Assembly: GCA_028293125.1 (NCBI GenBank)
Contig: JAQGPJ010000049.1
Span: forward strand, 62,001 to 126,000
From: Verrucomicrobiales bacterium
GTDB lineage: Bacteria; Verrucomicrobiota; Verrucomicrobiia; Verrucomicrobiales; V1-33
Direction: 5' to 3'
DNA: 64,000 nucleotides
Shown here: in pieces, positions 28,313 through 36,647 of the stretch
Layout: each line of letters starts with the position of its first letter
Numbering within the stretch: position 1 is the first letter of the stretch
Notes under the pieces: model-generated
Told to the model about the DNA's origin: nothing
Databases searched by the model: none
Seen by the model: only the letters and a program-made list of their open reading frames with translations
Program-made: the position numbers and the translations under genes

Positions 28313-29629
28313 TCAGGCCGCCTTGATGGTGATGGTGTGGGCCACCGGCACCAGGGATTTTTTGAGCGCCTCCACCAGCGGAGCACGGGCTTTCTCCGTC
28401 AGGGCGGCGGTGGCGTCCATGTCCGCCGCGCCCTCGGGGCCGTGGAAGAGCTGTTTGATCTGGCGGGTTTCGTAGTCCTGCTTGGCGAAGACAGCCTTGG
28501 AGACGCTCTCAAAAGGCCCGGAGAAGGGATTGTCCGCAAAGTCCGCCGCCAGATTGATGCCTTTCTCCAGCTCCGCTTTGGAGTAGGTGCGGGTTTTAGT
28601 TCCCCAAGTGACAGCGCAGTTTTCGGCGGGGGCGTTTTTAACGATGAGAACAAAGCGGTTCAGGCTTTCATTGAAGGGGATCAAGGCCATGGCCGAGCGG
28701 ATGTTGTCATCCTTGGACAGATCGCCCTCGGGGGCGCAGAAGGGGTAGCGGGTGCTGGTCAGTTTCAGCTCCGTGGGTGTGGCGGCATTGACCGCATGGC
28801 CCGCGGTCGCGGTGGCGGTGCCGGCAGCGGCGTTCCAAGTGAGGGTGCCGATCTCGCCCACCAGTCCCATACCTTTCAGGAACGCGTAGGCCATAACCGT
28901 CTGGCCCGCCCAGCCGGGATGCACGCCGTCCTTGCCCCAGATCATGTAGTCCTTGCCGTATTTCTGCTGGGCGGTGAAGCCGGCGGTGAGCATGGGCCAG
29001 TAAACATCCGCGAAGCGCACCCCCTCCTGCTCCGCCAGTTCAATGTCAAGATTCCGCAACCTCAGCAGGCTCAGATTCAGGTCCTGCTGGGTGCCGGTGG
29101 CGGTTTTCACCCACGAGGGCATGAGGCCGATGGTGCCCGGTGATCCCAGCACCACCCGGACTCCCTCCTCCCTGAAAAGGCGCAGACTCTCCTTTTGGTT
29201 TTTGACATACTCCGCACCGATCTGCTCCGTGTAGGGCACATAGCGGTGATCGTTCATGCCATAGCAGGTGGTGGCAATGGTGGGCTTGAACCGCAGCACG
29301 TCGTTTTTCAGCCGGTTCACAAATCCGGAGGCCTGCTCGCCGCTCCAGCCATACTGGCGGCAGGTGATCCCCAGATGCGGCACGCAGGCCGTCAGATAAG
29401 CCTCCATGATGCGGCTGTACATTTTCTGCTCCGTGATGGAGTCACCGCAAATAGCCAGACGGTCACCTTCCTTGATGTAATATCCCGCAGCGACCGGTGC
29501 CAACCAGCCCTCATACTTCTCGAAATAGGCATCCGCCGGGCGGGGTTGGAGATCCCGGGCCTGAAGAGCGGCGGGCAGGGTGAGGGAAAGGGACAGTAGC
29601 GCGGCGGCAAAGGCGGTGGTGGATTTCAT
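28313..29629 (-). CDS. Exported SGNH/GDSL hydrolase
   Basis: A 438-residue esterase-type protein. A signal peptide covers residues 1-24. GDSIT with Ser64, a glycine in GWSGEQ, asparagine in YGMND and the Asp/His pair in DGVHPG are the four SGNH blocks. About 170 extra residues at the C-terminus form a separate beta-rich region. The family removes acyl groups from glycans or lipids; here it lies next to another exported hydrolase, which suggests carbohydrate ester breakdown, by inference. The promoter should lie in the 259-base divergent gap shared with the CotH protein. Confidence 0.9.
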   Translation of the reverse strand: MKSTTAFAAALLSLSLTLPAALQARDLQPRPADAYFEKYEGWLAPVAAGYYIKEGDRLAICGDSITEQKMYSRIMEAYLTACVPHLGITCRQYGWSGEQASGFVNRLKNDVLRFKPTIATTCYGMNDHRYVPYTEQIGAEYVKNQKESLRLFREEGVRVVLGSPGTIGLMPSWVKTATGTQQDLNLSLLRLRNLDIELAEQEGVRFADVYWPMLTAGFTAQQKYGKDYMIWGKDGVHPGWAGQTVMAYAFLKGMGLVGEIGTLTWNAAAGTATATAGHAVNAATPTELKLTSTRYPFCAPEGDLSKDDNIRSAMALIPFNESLNRFVLIVKNAPAENCAVTWGTKTRTYSKAELEKGINLAADFADNPFSGPFESVSKAVFAKQDYETRQIKQLFHGPEGAADMDATAALTEKARAPLVEALKKSLVPVAHTITIKAA

Positions 29630-29888
29630 GGGTGCTGAAAAGCTTCCCTGCTTAACGCTCCGGCATTCGCCGGTCTGTCTCCGGGCGTGTGCGGAGTGGA
29701 GTGGATCAGGGTGCGCCTACTGGATTTTGATTAATGAATCGGGAAATCCACTACGCTATACCGGAATTCTTACTTAAAAATTCTTTCCGTCGGGAAGCCG
29801 GTTCTGATAAAAAGGCCATTGGCGTTGAAATAAAACGCCGATTGCGCCGCCACCCTGTTTTCACGGCCTCCCTGCCCCTTGTCATTTC

Positions 29889-32800
29889 ATGAAGGCTTTT
29901 TCGTCTCTCATCCAGGGTTTGCTGGCCCTTGGTTCCGCCGTGCTTGCCGCCGCGCCTTCCATGCTGTGGGCGGATACCGTAATTACCCCCGTGCATCAGG
30001 TGCTCACCACCTCCTGGCAGGCGGACAAGGCCATCGTGCTGTCGGCCACGGCGGTGCCGGCGGTGCCCTCGCTTACCTATACCATCTCCCGCCAGCCGGC
30101 CCACGGCCGGATCATCGGCACCCCGCCGAATGTCACCTACCGCCCGGAGGCGGGCTACCTTGGCTTGGACAATTTCGCCTTCACGGCCACGGACGGCGTG
30201 GTGGTCTCTCCGCCCGGGGGCGTCAGCATTACTGTCACTCCGGACGTGCCGGCAGCCGCTGACCTCAGCGTCCTCACCGGCCACAACCAGGCGGCTGCCA
30301 TCACTCTGGGCGCGGTGGACCCTGACCATGAGCCGCTGGTTTACACCATTGTCACCCAGCCGGCTTCCGGGACGCTCAGCGGATCGGGCAATGCCTGGAC
30401 CTATACGCCGAATGCGGGCTTCACCGGCACGGACACCTTCACCTTCAAGGCTGGCGACGGCACCTTCGACTCCAACACGGCCACGGTGCGCGTCACCGTG
30501 AACGCCCCGCCCACGGCTCCGACCGGCGCGGTGCTGTCGGATGACAAAATCCTGACCAGCGACGTGCCGGGATCGTTCATTGCCCGCCTCCAGGCCTCCG
30601 ATCCCAATTTTGGGGAGACGCACACCTTTGAACTGGTGGCCGGCGCCGGGGACAGCGGCAACAGCCTTGTAAAAATCACGGGCAGCCAGCTGACCGCCAA
30701 CTCCAGCTTCGCCGGCAGCTTCGGGCAGACCGTCAGCATCCGCGTCAAAATGACGGACAGCACCGGGCGCAGCACCGAGCAGCAGATCAACCTGCCGGTC
30801 CGCAATCCCAACCGGAATGTGGTCATCAACGAGATCCACTACAACCCCGCGCGGAATGAGATTCCGGCGGAGTTTGTGGAACTTTACAATCCCCTGCCCA
30901 TGGCGGTCGATCTGTCCGGATGGAAACTGGCTGACGGTGTGTCCTACACCATTCCCGCAGGCACCAGCATCGCGCCCGGCGGCTATCTGGTCATCGCCGA
31001 GGATCCGGCCACCATCCAGGGCATGTACGGCGCGGCGGCGCTGGGGCCATGGTCCAGCAGCCTGAGCAGCGACGGCGAGAAGGTCGAACTGCGGGATGCC
31101 GCAAACGGCATTGTGGATGAGGTGGACTACGGCGTCGTCTCCCCATGGCCGGCGGGCAGCAACGGCAACGGGCCGTCGATGGAGAAAATCGATCCGCTGC
31201 TGAATGGAAATCTGGGCTCCAACTGGCGGGCCTCCACCGCTGTGCCCGCCGCTCTTTCCCTGCTGCCCCTTTCCTCCACCGGCTGGCGCTACCGCAAGGG
31301 CAGCACCGCCAATGGTGAGCCCTCCAGTCCGGTGGACGCCTGGCGCGGCAACGGCTTTACGGAGGACGCCACCTGGCTGACCGGGCAGACGCCCATTGGC
31401 GCGCCCCTGGGCAACTCCGCCACGGAGACCGGCATCACCTCGCTGAAGACCACTCTCAGCGACATGAACTCCTCCACCGCCGGCTACAGGTCCGTGGCCC
31501 TGCGGAAAACCTTCACCGCCACCGCGCCGCTGCCCAAGGCCGTGCTGCTGAGGGTCCTGTACAACGACGCGGCCATTGTCTGGATCAATGGGAAGGAGGT
31601 GGTGAGGCTTTCCATCCGCCCCGGCGATCAGGCCTATAATACGACGGACTACTATGAGCACGGCAACGATCCGTGGAGCGAGACTGTCATCGCCAACGCC
31701 GACAAGCTGCTGGTGGAGGGCACCAACACCATCGCCATCCAAGCCTTCGCCAAGCCCCCGCAGCTGCGTTCCGCGCAGGACGACAGCACCTACTACGGGA
31801 ACAGGGACTTCGCCATCGACGCCTCCCTCACCAACGTGCCGGACGGCCTGCCTACACCCGGGGCACAGAACTCCGTCTTCAGCGCCAACGCCGCGCCGGC
31901 CGTGCGGGGTATCGACCATATCCCGTCCGCACCCGCCGGCGGACAGGCAGTGACCGTCACTGCCCATGTCACCGATCCCCAAGGTGTGCAGTCTGTGGAA
32001 GTGCTCTATCAGGTGGTCGCCCCGGGCGATTTCATTCCCGCCAAATTTCCGCTGACCGCCGCCCAGCTGGTGGCCAATCCCAAACAGGAGCGCCCTGACA
32101 ATCCGGCATTTGAGCAGGACTCGAACTGGACCGCGGTGCCCATGACCGACGACGGCGGCGCGGCGGATGGCACCGCCGGCGATGCCGTTTACCGCGCCGT
32201 TATTCCGGGCCAGCCGCACCGCACCCTGGTCCGCTACCGCATCCGCGTCACGGACATGGCGGGCAACACCGCGCGCCTGCCGTATGCCGATGATCCTTCG
32301 CTGAACTGGGCGTATTTCAGCTACGATGGGGTGCCGGACTACGTGGCCGGCGGCAAAACCTTCACCTCCGCCCAATTGACCTCGGTTCCGGTCTATCATT
32401 TCATCATGCGCGAGGCCGACCGTCTGACGCTGATGGCCTACAGCAGTGCCCAGCAGATGGAGAACAGCATCCGGCTGAATGCCCTGCAGGCCCGCCGCAC
32501 GGAGAACTGGGAAGCCGCTCTGGTGTATGACGGCAAGGTTTACGACCACATCAACACCCGGCTGCGCGGCGGCAACAGCCGCTACATGGGCAGCGCCAAG
32601 CGCCACCTGCGCGTCAACTTCAACAAGGGTTATCCCTTCGAGGCCAAGGACGAGAAAGGCCGCGCCCTGCCGGTGAAGTGGGACGCCATGCTGGTGAACA
32701 AGATGTTTGGCAACAAGGGCTACATGAGCTGGGGCCTGGAGCAGGAGGTGGGGGCCAACCTCTGGCAGCTCAACGGCATCCCGGTGCCGGAGTCCCACTG

Positions 32801-34949
32801 GTTCCACATGCGCATGGTCTGCAGCGCCGCCGAGGCCCCCGCGGCCGCGACCGGGGATTTTTACGGCCTGTTCCAAGCCATCGAGTTTGTGGACAAGCGC
32901 TTCCTGGAGGCCCGCGGCATGGAGAAGGGGAATCTCTACAAGCTCAGCGACTGGACGCAGAACGGCGAAATGCTGGACCGCTACACGCCGGCGGGAGCCC
33001 CCCGGTTCAGCGAGGACTACGACAATTTCCGTTATAATATCCACGGCGCGGCCAGCGAGGAATTCATCAACACCTACGTGGACATGCCCTCATGGTACCG
33101 TTACAACGCGGTGCAGGAGGCCATCCGGCACTATGATATCTTCACGGAGCCCACAGGCCGCCATCGGATGAAGAACCTGATCCTGTGGTTCGAGCCCATG
33201 GCCGGCACCAACGGACTGGGCCGGGCACTGGTGATGCCCTACGACTGGGACGCTTCGTTCGGTCCCAGCTGGAACGCCGGGCAGGACACCGTGAAAAACG
33301 CCATCTACAATTACAACACTTTCCCCGACTCCCCCACCTGGGGCCCCATTGCCCCGCGGCCCACCTTGAGGATCGAGCACCGCAACGCCATCCGGGAGCT
33401 CCGCGATCTCATCTGGCAGCAGGACCAGATCCTTCCCATGATCGACGACGCCCTGGCCACCATCAGCGATATCTGGCCGGCGGAGCGCGCCCGCTGGCCC
33501 TCCAGCGGCGCACAGGGAAATCACGCCAACGGCCCGGTGTTCAAGGCCCAGGACATGAAGAATTTTGCCTTCACGGGCTGGACAGACCCCTTCAACGGAG
33601 ACCCGGCGGTGCCCAATGGACGTGATGCCTATCTGGACAGCATCATGGACAGCGGCGACAGCGGCCAGCTTCCTGCCAAGCCGGTGATCACCTATGCCGG
33701 CGACGCCAACCACCCGCTGGACGGGCTGCGCTTCACGGCTTCGGAATTCAGTGATCCCCAGGGCGTGGGAGATTTCGCCGGCATTCAGTGGCGGGTGGGG
33801 GAGATCACCGATCCCGCGGCTCCGGCTTATGACCCCGCCGCCGACCGCGTTTACGAGGCCGAGGCGGTTTGGGATTCCGGCACGCTCACGGTGCCGGGCA
33901 CCGCGCTCAGCCTGCCCGCCAGCGCTCTGAAATCCGGCCGCACCTACCGGGCCCGCGTGCGTTATCAGGATCTTTCCAAACGCTGGAGCCACTGGTCCGC
34001 GCCGGTGCAGTTCACCACCACGGGAGCCGATGCCCTGACGGAGCTGCGGAGAAGCCTTATCATCTCCGAGTTCATGTACAAACCTGCCGGCCCCACCGCC
34101 GCCCAGGCCGCTCTGGGGTATGAGGCCGCGGATTTCGAGTTCATCGAACTGCGGAACATTTCAGCCGCCAAAACTTTGGACCTGACCAATGTCCGCTTCA
34201 CCAAGGGCATCGACTTCGATATCGTCTCCGGCACCACCCTGGCTCCCGGGGCCTACTTGGTGATCGCAAAAAACGCCGCCGCCTTCGCCAGCCGCTACGG
34301 AGCCGCCATTCCGGTGGCCGGCTCCTGGGGCTCGCAGAACCTGAGCAACAGCGGCGAGCAGCTGAAGCTGTCCCTGGGCTCCGGCTCCGCCATCCGCGAC
34401 TTTGTTTACAGCCCGGACACCCCCTGGCCCACCGGAGCCGCGCAGGGCGGCATCTCCCTGATCTACACCGGCGCGCTGCCCGTGGACGAAGTGACCGATC
34501 CGCAGTTGGTTCCTGGGAACTGGAGCGTCTCCGCCACTCCCGGCGGCACCCCCGGCACCGGTGAGGCCTCCACCGGCGGCTCCTTCAGCGCTTGGATGAC
34601 CCAGCACGGCTTCACCGATCCCGCCGCCGATCCGGACGGCGACGGCTACAGCAATCTCGCCACCTTCGCCTTGGCCTTGGATCTCCAAGCGGCCCCGCCC
34701 GCCGTCGCTTGGTCAACGGACGCCGGTGGTCCATACCTGGCCCTGACCTACAACCGCCGCAAGGGGGCTGGCGATGTGACCTTCAAACATCAGATCTCCA
34801 CCGGCCTCAACGACTGGGCGGACACCGGCACCATCCTCGTGGAAACCGTGGCCCAGCCCGACGGCACAGAGCGCCTCACCTTCCGCAGCGCCCTCCCCGC
34901 CGCCGCGCGGCCCCGGTGCTTCCTGAGAGTGATGATCATCTCGCCGTGA
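29889..34949 (+). CDS. Giant exported CotH-kinase protein with lamin-tail domains
   Basis: A 1686-residue secreted protein. Order: signal peptide (1-28); two cadherin/Ig-like beta domains with 'TYTPNAGFTGTDTFTF' (about 29-215); a further beta domain; lamin-tail domain (about 306-430, VVINEIHYNP); a beta region with RVLYNDAAIVWINGKE; a CotH-type protein kinase-like domain (about 815-1205, with RLRGGNSRYMG and YDWDASF); a fibronectin-like domain (about 1275-1385); a second lamin-tail domain (about 1387-1520); and a calcium-binding DPDGDGYSN motif near residue 1576. CotH proteins elsewhere phosphorylate other proteins with ATP. This domain set recurs in exported proteins of planctomycetes and verrucomicrobia. 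The partner and location (outer surface) are inference. Confidence 0.92.
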   Translation: MKAFSSLIQGLLALGSAVLAAAPSMLWADTVITPVHQVLTTSWQADKAIVLSATAVPAVPSLTYTISRQPAHGRIIGTPPNVTYRPEAGYLGLDNFAFTATDGVVVSPPGGVSITVTPDVPAAADLSVLTGHNQAAAITLGAVDPDHEPLVYTIVTQPASGTLSGSGNAWTYTPNAGFTGTDTFTFKAGDGTFDSNTATVRVTVNAPPTAPTGAVLSDDKILTSDVPGSFIARLQASDPNFGETHTFELVAGAGDSGNSLVKITGSQLTANSSFAGSFGQTVSIRVKMTDSTGRSTEQQINLPVRNPNRNVVINEIHYNPARNEIPAEFVELYNPLPMAVDLSGWKLADGVSYTIPAGTSIAPGGYLVIAEDPATIQGMYGAAALGPWSSSLSSDGEKVELRDAANGIVDEVDYGVVSPWPAGSNGNGPSMEKIDPLLNGNLGSNWRASTAVPAALSLLPLSSTGWRYRKGSTANGEPSSPVDAWRGNGFTEDATWLTGQTPIGAPLGNSATETGITSLKTTLSDMNSSTAGYRSVALRKTFTATAPLPKAVLLRVLYNDAAIVWINGKEVVRLSIRPGDQAYNTTDYYEHGNDPWSETVIANADKLLVEGTNTIAIQAFAKPPQLRSAQDDSTYYGNRDFAIDASLTNVPDGLPTPGAQNSVFSANAAPAVRGIDHIPSAPAGGQAVTVTAHVTDPQGVQSVEVLYQVVAPGDFIPAKFPLTAAQLVANPKQERPDNPAFEQDSNWTAVPMTDDGGAADGTAGDAVYRAVIPGQPHRTLVRYRIRVTDMAGNTARLPYADDPSLNWAYFSYDGVPDYVAGGKTFTSAQLTSVPVYHFIMREADRLTLMAYSSAQQMENSIRLNALQARRTENWEAALVYDGKVYDHINTRLRGGNSRYMGSAKRHLRVNFNKGYPFEAKDEKGRALPVKWDAMLVNKMFGNKGYMSWGLEQEVGANLWQLNGIPVPESHWFHMRMVCSAAEAPAAATGDFYGLFQAIEFVDKRFLEARGMEKGNLYKLSDWTQNGEMLDRYTPAGAPRFSEDYDNFRYNIHGAASEEFINTYVDMPSWYRYNAVQEAIRHYDIFTEPTGRHRMKNLILWFEPMAGTNGLGRALVMPYDWDASFGPSWNAGQDTVKNAIYNYNTFPDSPTWGPIAPRPTLRIEHRNAIRELRDLIWQQDQILPMIDDALATISDIWPAERARWPSSGAQGNHANGPVFKAQDMKNFAFTGWTDPFNGDPAVPNGRDAYLDSIMDSGDSGQLPAKPVITYAGDANHPLDGLRFTASEFSDPQGVGDFAGIQWRVGEITDPAAPAYDPAADRVYEAEAVWDSGTLTVPGTALSLPASALKSGRTYRARVRYQDLSKRWSHWSAPVQFTTTGADALTELRRSLIISEFMYKPAGPTAAQAALGYEAADFEFIELRNISAAKTLDLTNVRFTKGIDFDIVSGTTLAPGAYLVIAKNAAAFASRYGAAIPVAGSWGSQNLSNSGEQLKLSLGSGSAIRDFVYSPDTPWPTGAAQGGISLIYTGALPVDEVTDPQLVPGNWSVSATPGGTPGTGEASTGGSFSAWMTQHGFTDPAADPDGDGYSNLATFALALDLQAAPPAVAWSTDAGGPYLALTYNRRKGAGDVTFKHQISTGLNDWADTGTILVETVAQPDGTERLTFRSALPAAARPRCFLRVMIISP

Positions 34950-35210
34950 CATGGCGGGCGAGGCTCCGGGCAAGACGGTTTTGGCTGTATCCAGGATGCG
35001 GCACATGCTCCCGGACCGGGAGGATAACGTCTGATCCGTAAAATCATCTCTGAAGGGGACTGGCTTTTCCGGCGCTGCACGCTGGGCGGCTTGAAGTGTC
35101 AGCCCGGCATTTTCTGCTTGCGTTAGTAAGCCCGGCGGGGAAAAATAACGGAGATTGACCCCCCTTCCTGACAAGCGGGCGCGGCGGAGACGGCGCCTTT
35201 CTGCCCACAC

Positions 35211-35387
35211 GCTGGTCATGTCAAAGGCTTCAAGGTGCTGCCCAAAAGGTGGATCGTTGAAAGGACCTTCGGCTGGTTCATCCAGTCCCGCCGCTTGGTC
35301 CGGGATTACGAGGCCGGAATCAGCCATTCCGAGTCCATGATCCACATCTCCAGGATCAAAAGCATGCTCGCCAGAATCGCCCGTTAG
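35211..35387 (+). mobile_element. IS5-family transposase remnant (C-terminal end only)
   Basis: Reading from 35211, the frame gives about 58 residues containing [18 protein letters not shown], then RRLVRDYE and an [14 protein letters not shown] ending at TAG 35385-35387. This is the conserved end of IS5/IS427-type transposases around the catalytic glutamate (VERTFGW). No N-terminal part or DDE aspartates can be found upstream. TTATTTTTAAGACAGCCTCT follows at once (about 35388-35407) and looks like one terminal inverted repeat; its partner is not visible upstream. Confidence 0.8.
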
Positions 35388-36035
35388 TTATTTTTAAGAC
35401 AGCCTCTTATGAATTCCGCTCTGAGGGGACGGTCCAAGCGTTGGTTTGCCCTCATCCGCCGCAGGCAGCGCGCCGGATTCCCGTGTCCTCACCCGTGCTC
35501 CGGCATTCCAAGCCGGGCCTTCAGTCCTCCCATTTGCCGCCCTGACATTTCCTGGGCGTTGCTCCGGGCTCCCCTTTGGAACCGGGGAGGCCGGCGCATC
35601 CGCGGACTGGAGCCGCTCCTCAATCACCCGGGCTTCAATAGTAAATCATATCAATTATAACATTATTTTGAATTCATGTTTCCAACTTTCCGGCGTCTCC
35701 GCGAGGGCCGTTCCAGCAGCGGGTAAAGCCTTGATTTTCCTTGAAATTACTTGCCTTGAATGAGGTTTCGTGCTTTATTGGGAATCACTGATGGAGCAGG
35801 GGTGAAGTATAGCTGAATTCTGTTATTATGAAATGCTTTTTCCGTCCGCGGCGTCTCTCCTCTCCGTCCGCCGCCGGAAAGCGGATCCGCAACGGCGCGC
35901 GGTGGCCTGACACCGGGCAGTGCCGCCATGCGGGATCCGGTCCGGTTGACGACCAGTGGCGGTCTGTTCAGGACGCGGTCCGGCGGGGCTTAAAATCGAC
36001 CGGATACCGGCTGAATCCGGAGGCTCCATCCTCCC

Positions 36036-36202
36036 GTGACGCCGGCTTCAGACCAACCGGTGACACCCATGTCACTGGTGACACGAAATTCTTTTTCCAA
36101 AATTCCGCCGAGGGGGTGGCGCCCATGCCACCGGAGGGGTGGCGCGGAGGTCACCGGGGGATGACGCCGGCGTCACCGGGAGAGTGGCGCCCATGCCACC
36201 GG
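36036..36202. repeat. Array of about six palindromic 20-nt units, 22-23 bp apart
   Basis: Units begin near 36036, 36059, 36115, 36138, 36160 and 36183. Four are directly in tandem with spacing 23, 22 and 23. Each has inverted arms around a short centre: GGTGAC/GTCACT, GGTGGC/GCCACC, GGTGGC/GTCACC, and the perfect palindrome TGACGCCGGCGTCA. When the left arm changes (GGC to GAC) the right arm usually changes to match (GCC to GTC). The junctions also pair (GCCACC...GGTGGC). The period is not a multiple of three, so this is not coding sequence. Confidence 0.85.
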
Positions 36203-36647
36203 AGCCCTCCATCATGCATCCACCCTCAGGGGGATGGCCTGCCGGGCGCCTTTCCGGAAAACCGCAAAAAGCGGGAGCCGGCATCTCCCTGTCCGACCTC
36301 GCTCCCGCCGCCATCTTCGGCAACCGGAGGGGAATCCACCTCGACAGGCTGGATGTCCTCCCCGCCTCTCACAGACCCGAGGGGGCGGTCCGGAGCCGGC
36401 CTTTCAGGCCTCAACCACAGGCGGCTCAGCCTGTTTCATGGATTCCAAATCCGGATCCCGGCCACGCGGAAATGGACCCCAATGCTTACTGAAAATGGTC
36501 TTACGCCTTGTGGCTCCAAAAATTCCATCCCCCGCGATGCCCTCAAAACGCGTTCAGGCCATTCTCCAAAATGACAGGTTGTTAACGGCGGCGGACATGA
36601 AGCGCCGGATTCGGGCGTTTGGGTGGGAGGTTTCCCGTTAAAAAATC

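Larger units (their letters stand above)
34950..36647. other. 1.7 kb stretch without a credible gene
   Basis: No frame here shows convincing coding character. It holds an IS5-type transposase remnant (35211-35387), an AT-rich part (35636-35830) that contrasts with the GC-rich surroundings, and a palindromic repeat array (36036-36202). A string at about 35138-35165 (GGGGAAAAATAACGGAGATT and following) resembles ends left by REP-associated tyrosine transposases as I recall them, with low certainty. Together this looks like a landing site for mobile DNA between the two largest genes of the window. Confidence 0.6.

Noticed and set aside
36059-36202. CRISPR-like reading of the palindrome array
   Set aside because: Units are contiguous, without 30-40 bp unique spacers, and no cas genes are in the window.
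35828-36574. Open frame of 248 codons on the plus strand upstream of the giant ceramidase-like gene
   Set aside because: Composition is rich in Pro, Arg, Ser and Gly without any domain pattern, and it runs through the palindrome array whose 22-23 bp period would break any protein repeat. Several frames are open here at once.
36537-36641. Micro-frame of 34 codons ending just before the giant gene
   Set aside because: It could be a leader peptide or remnant, but there is no ribosome-binding site, family resemblance or composition signal.
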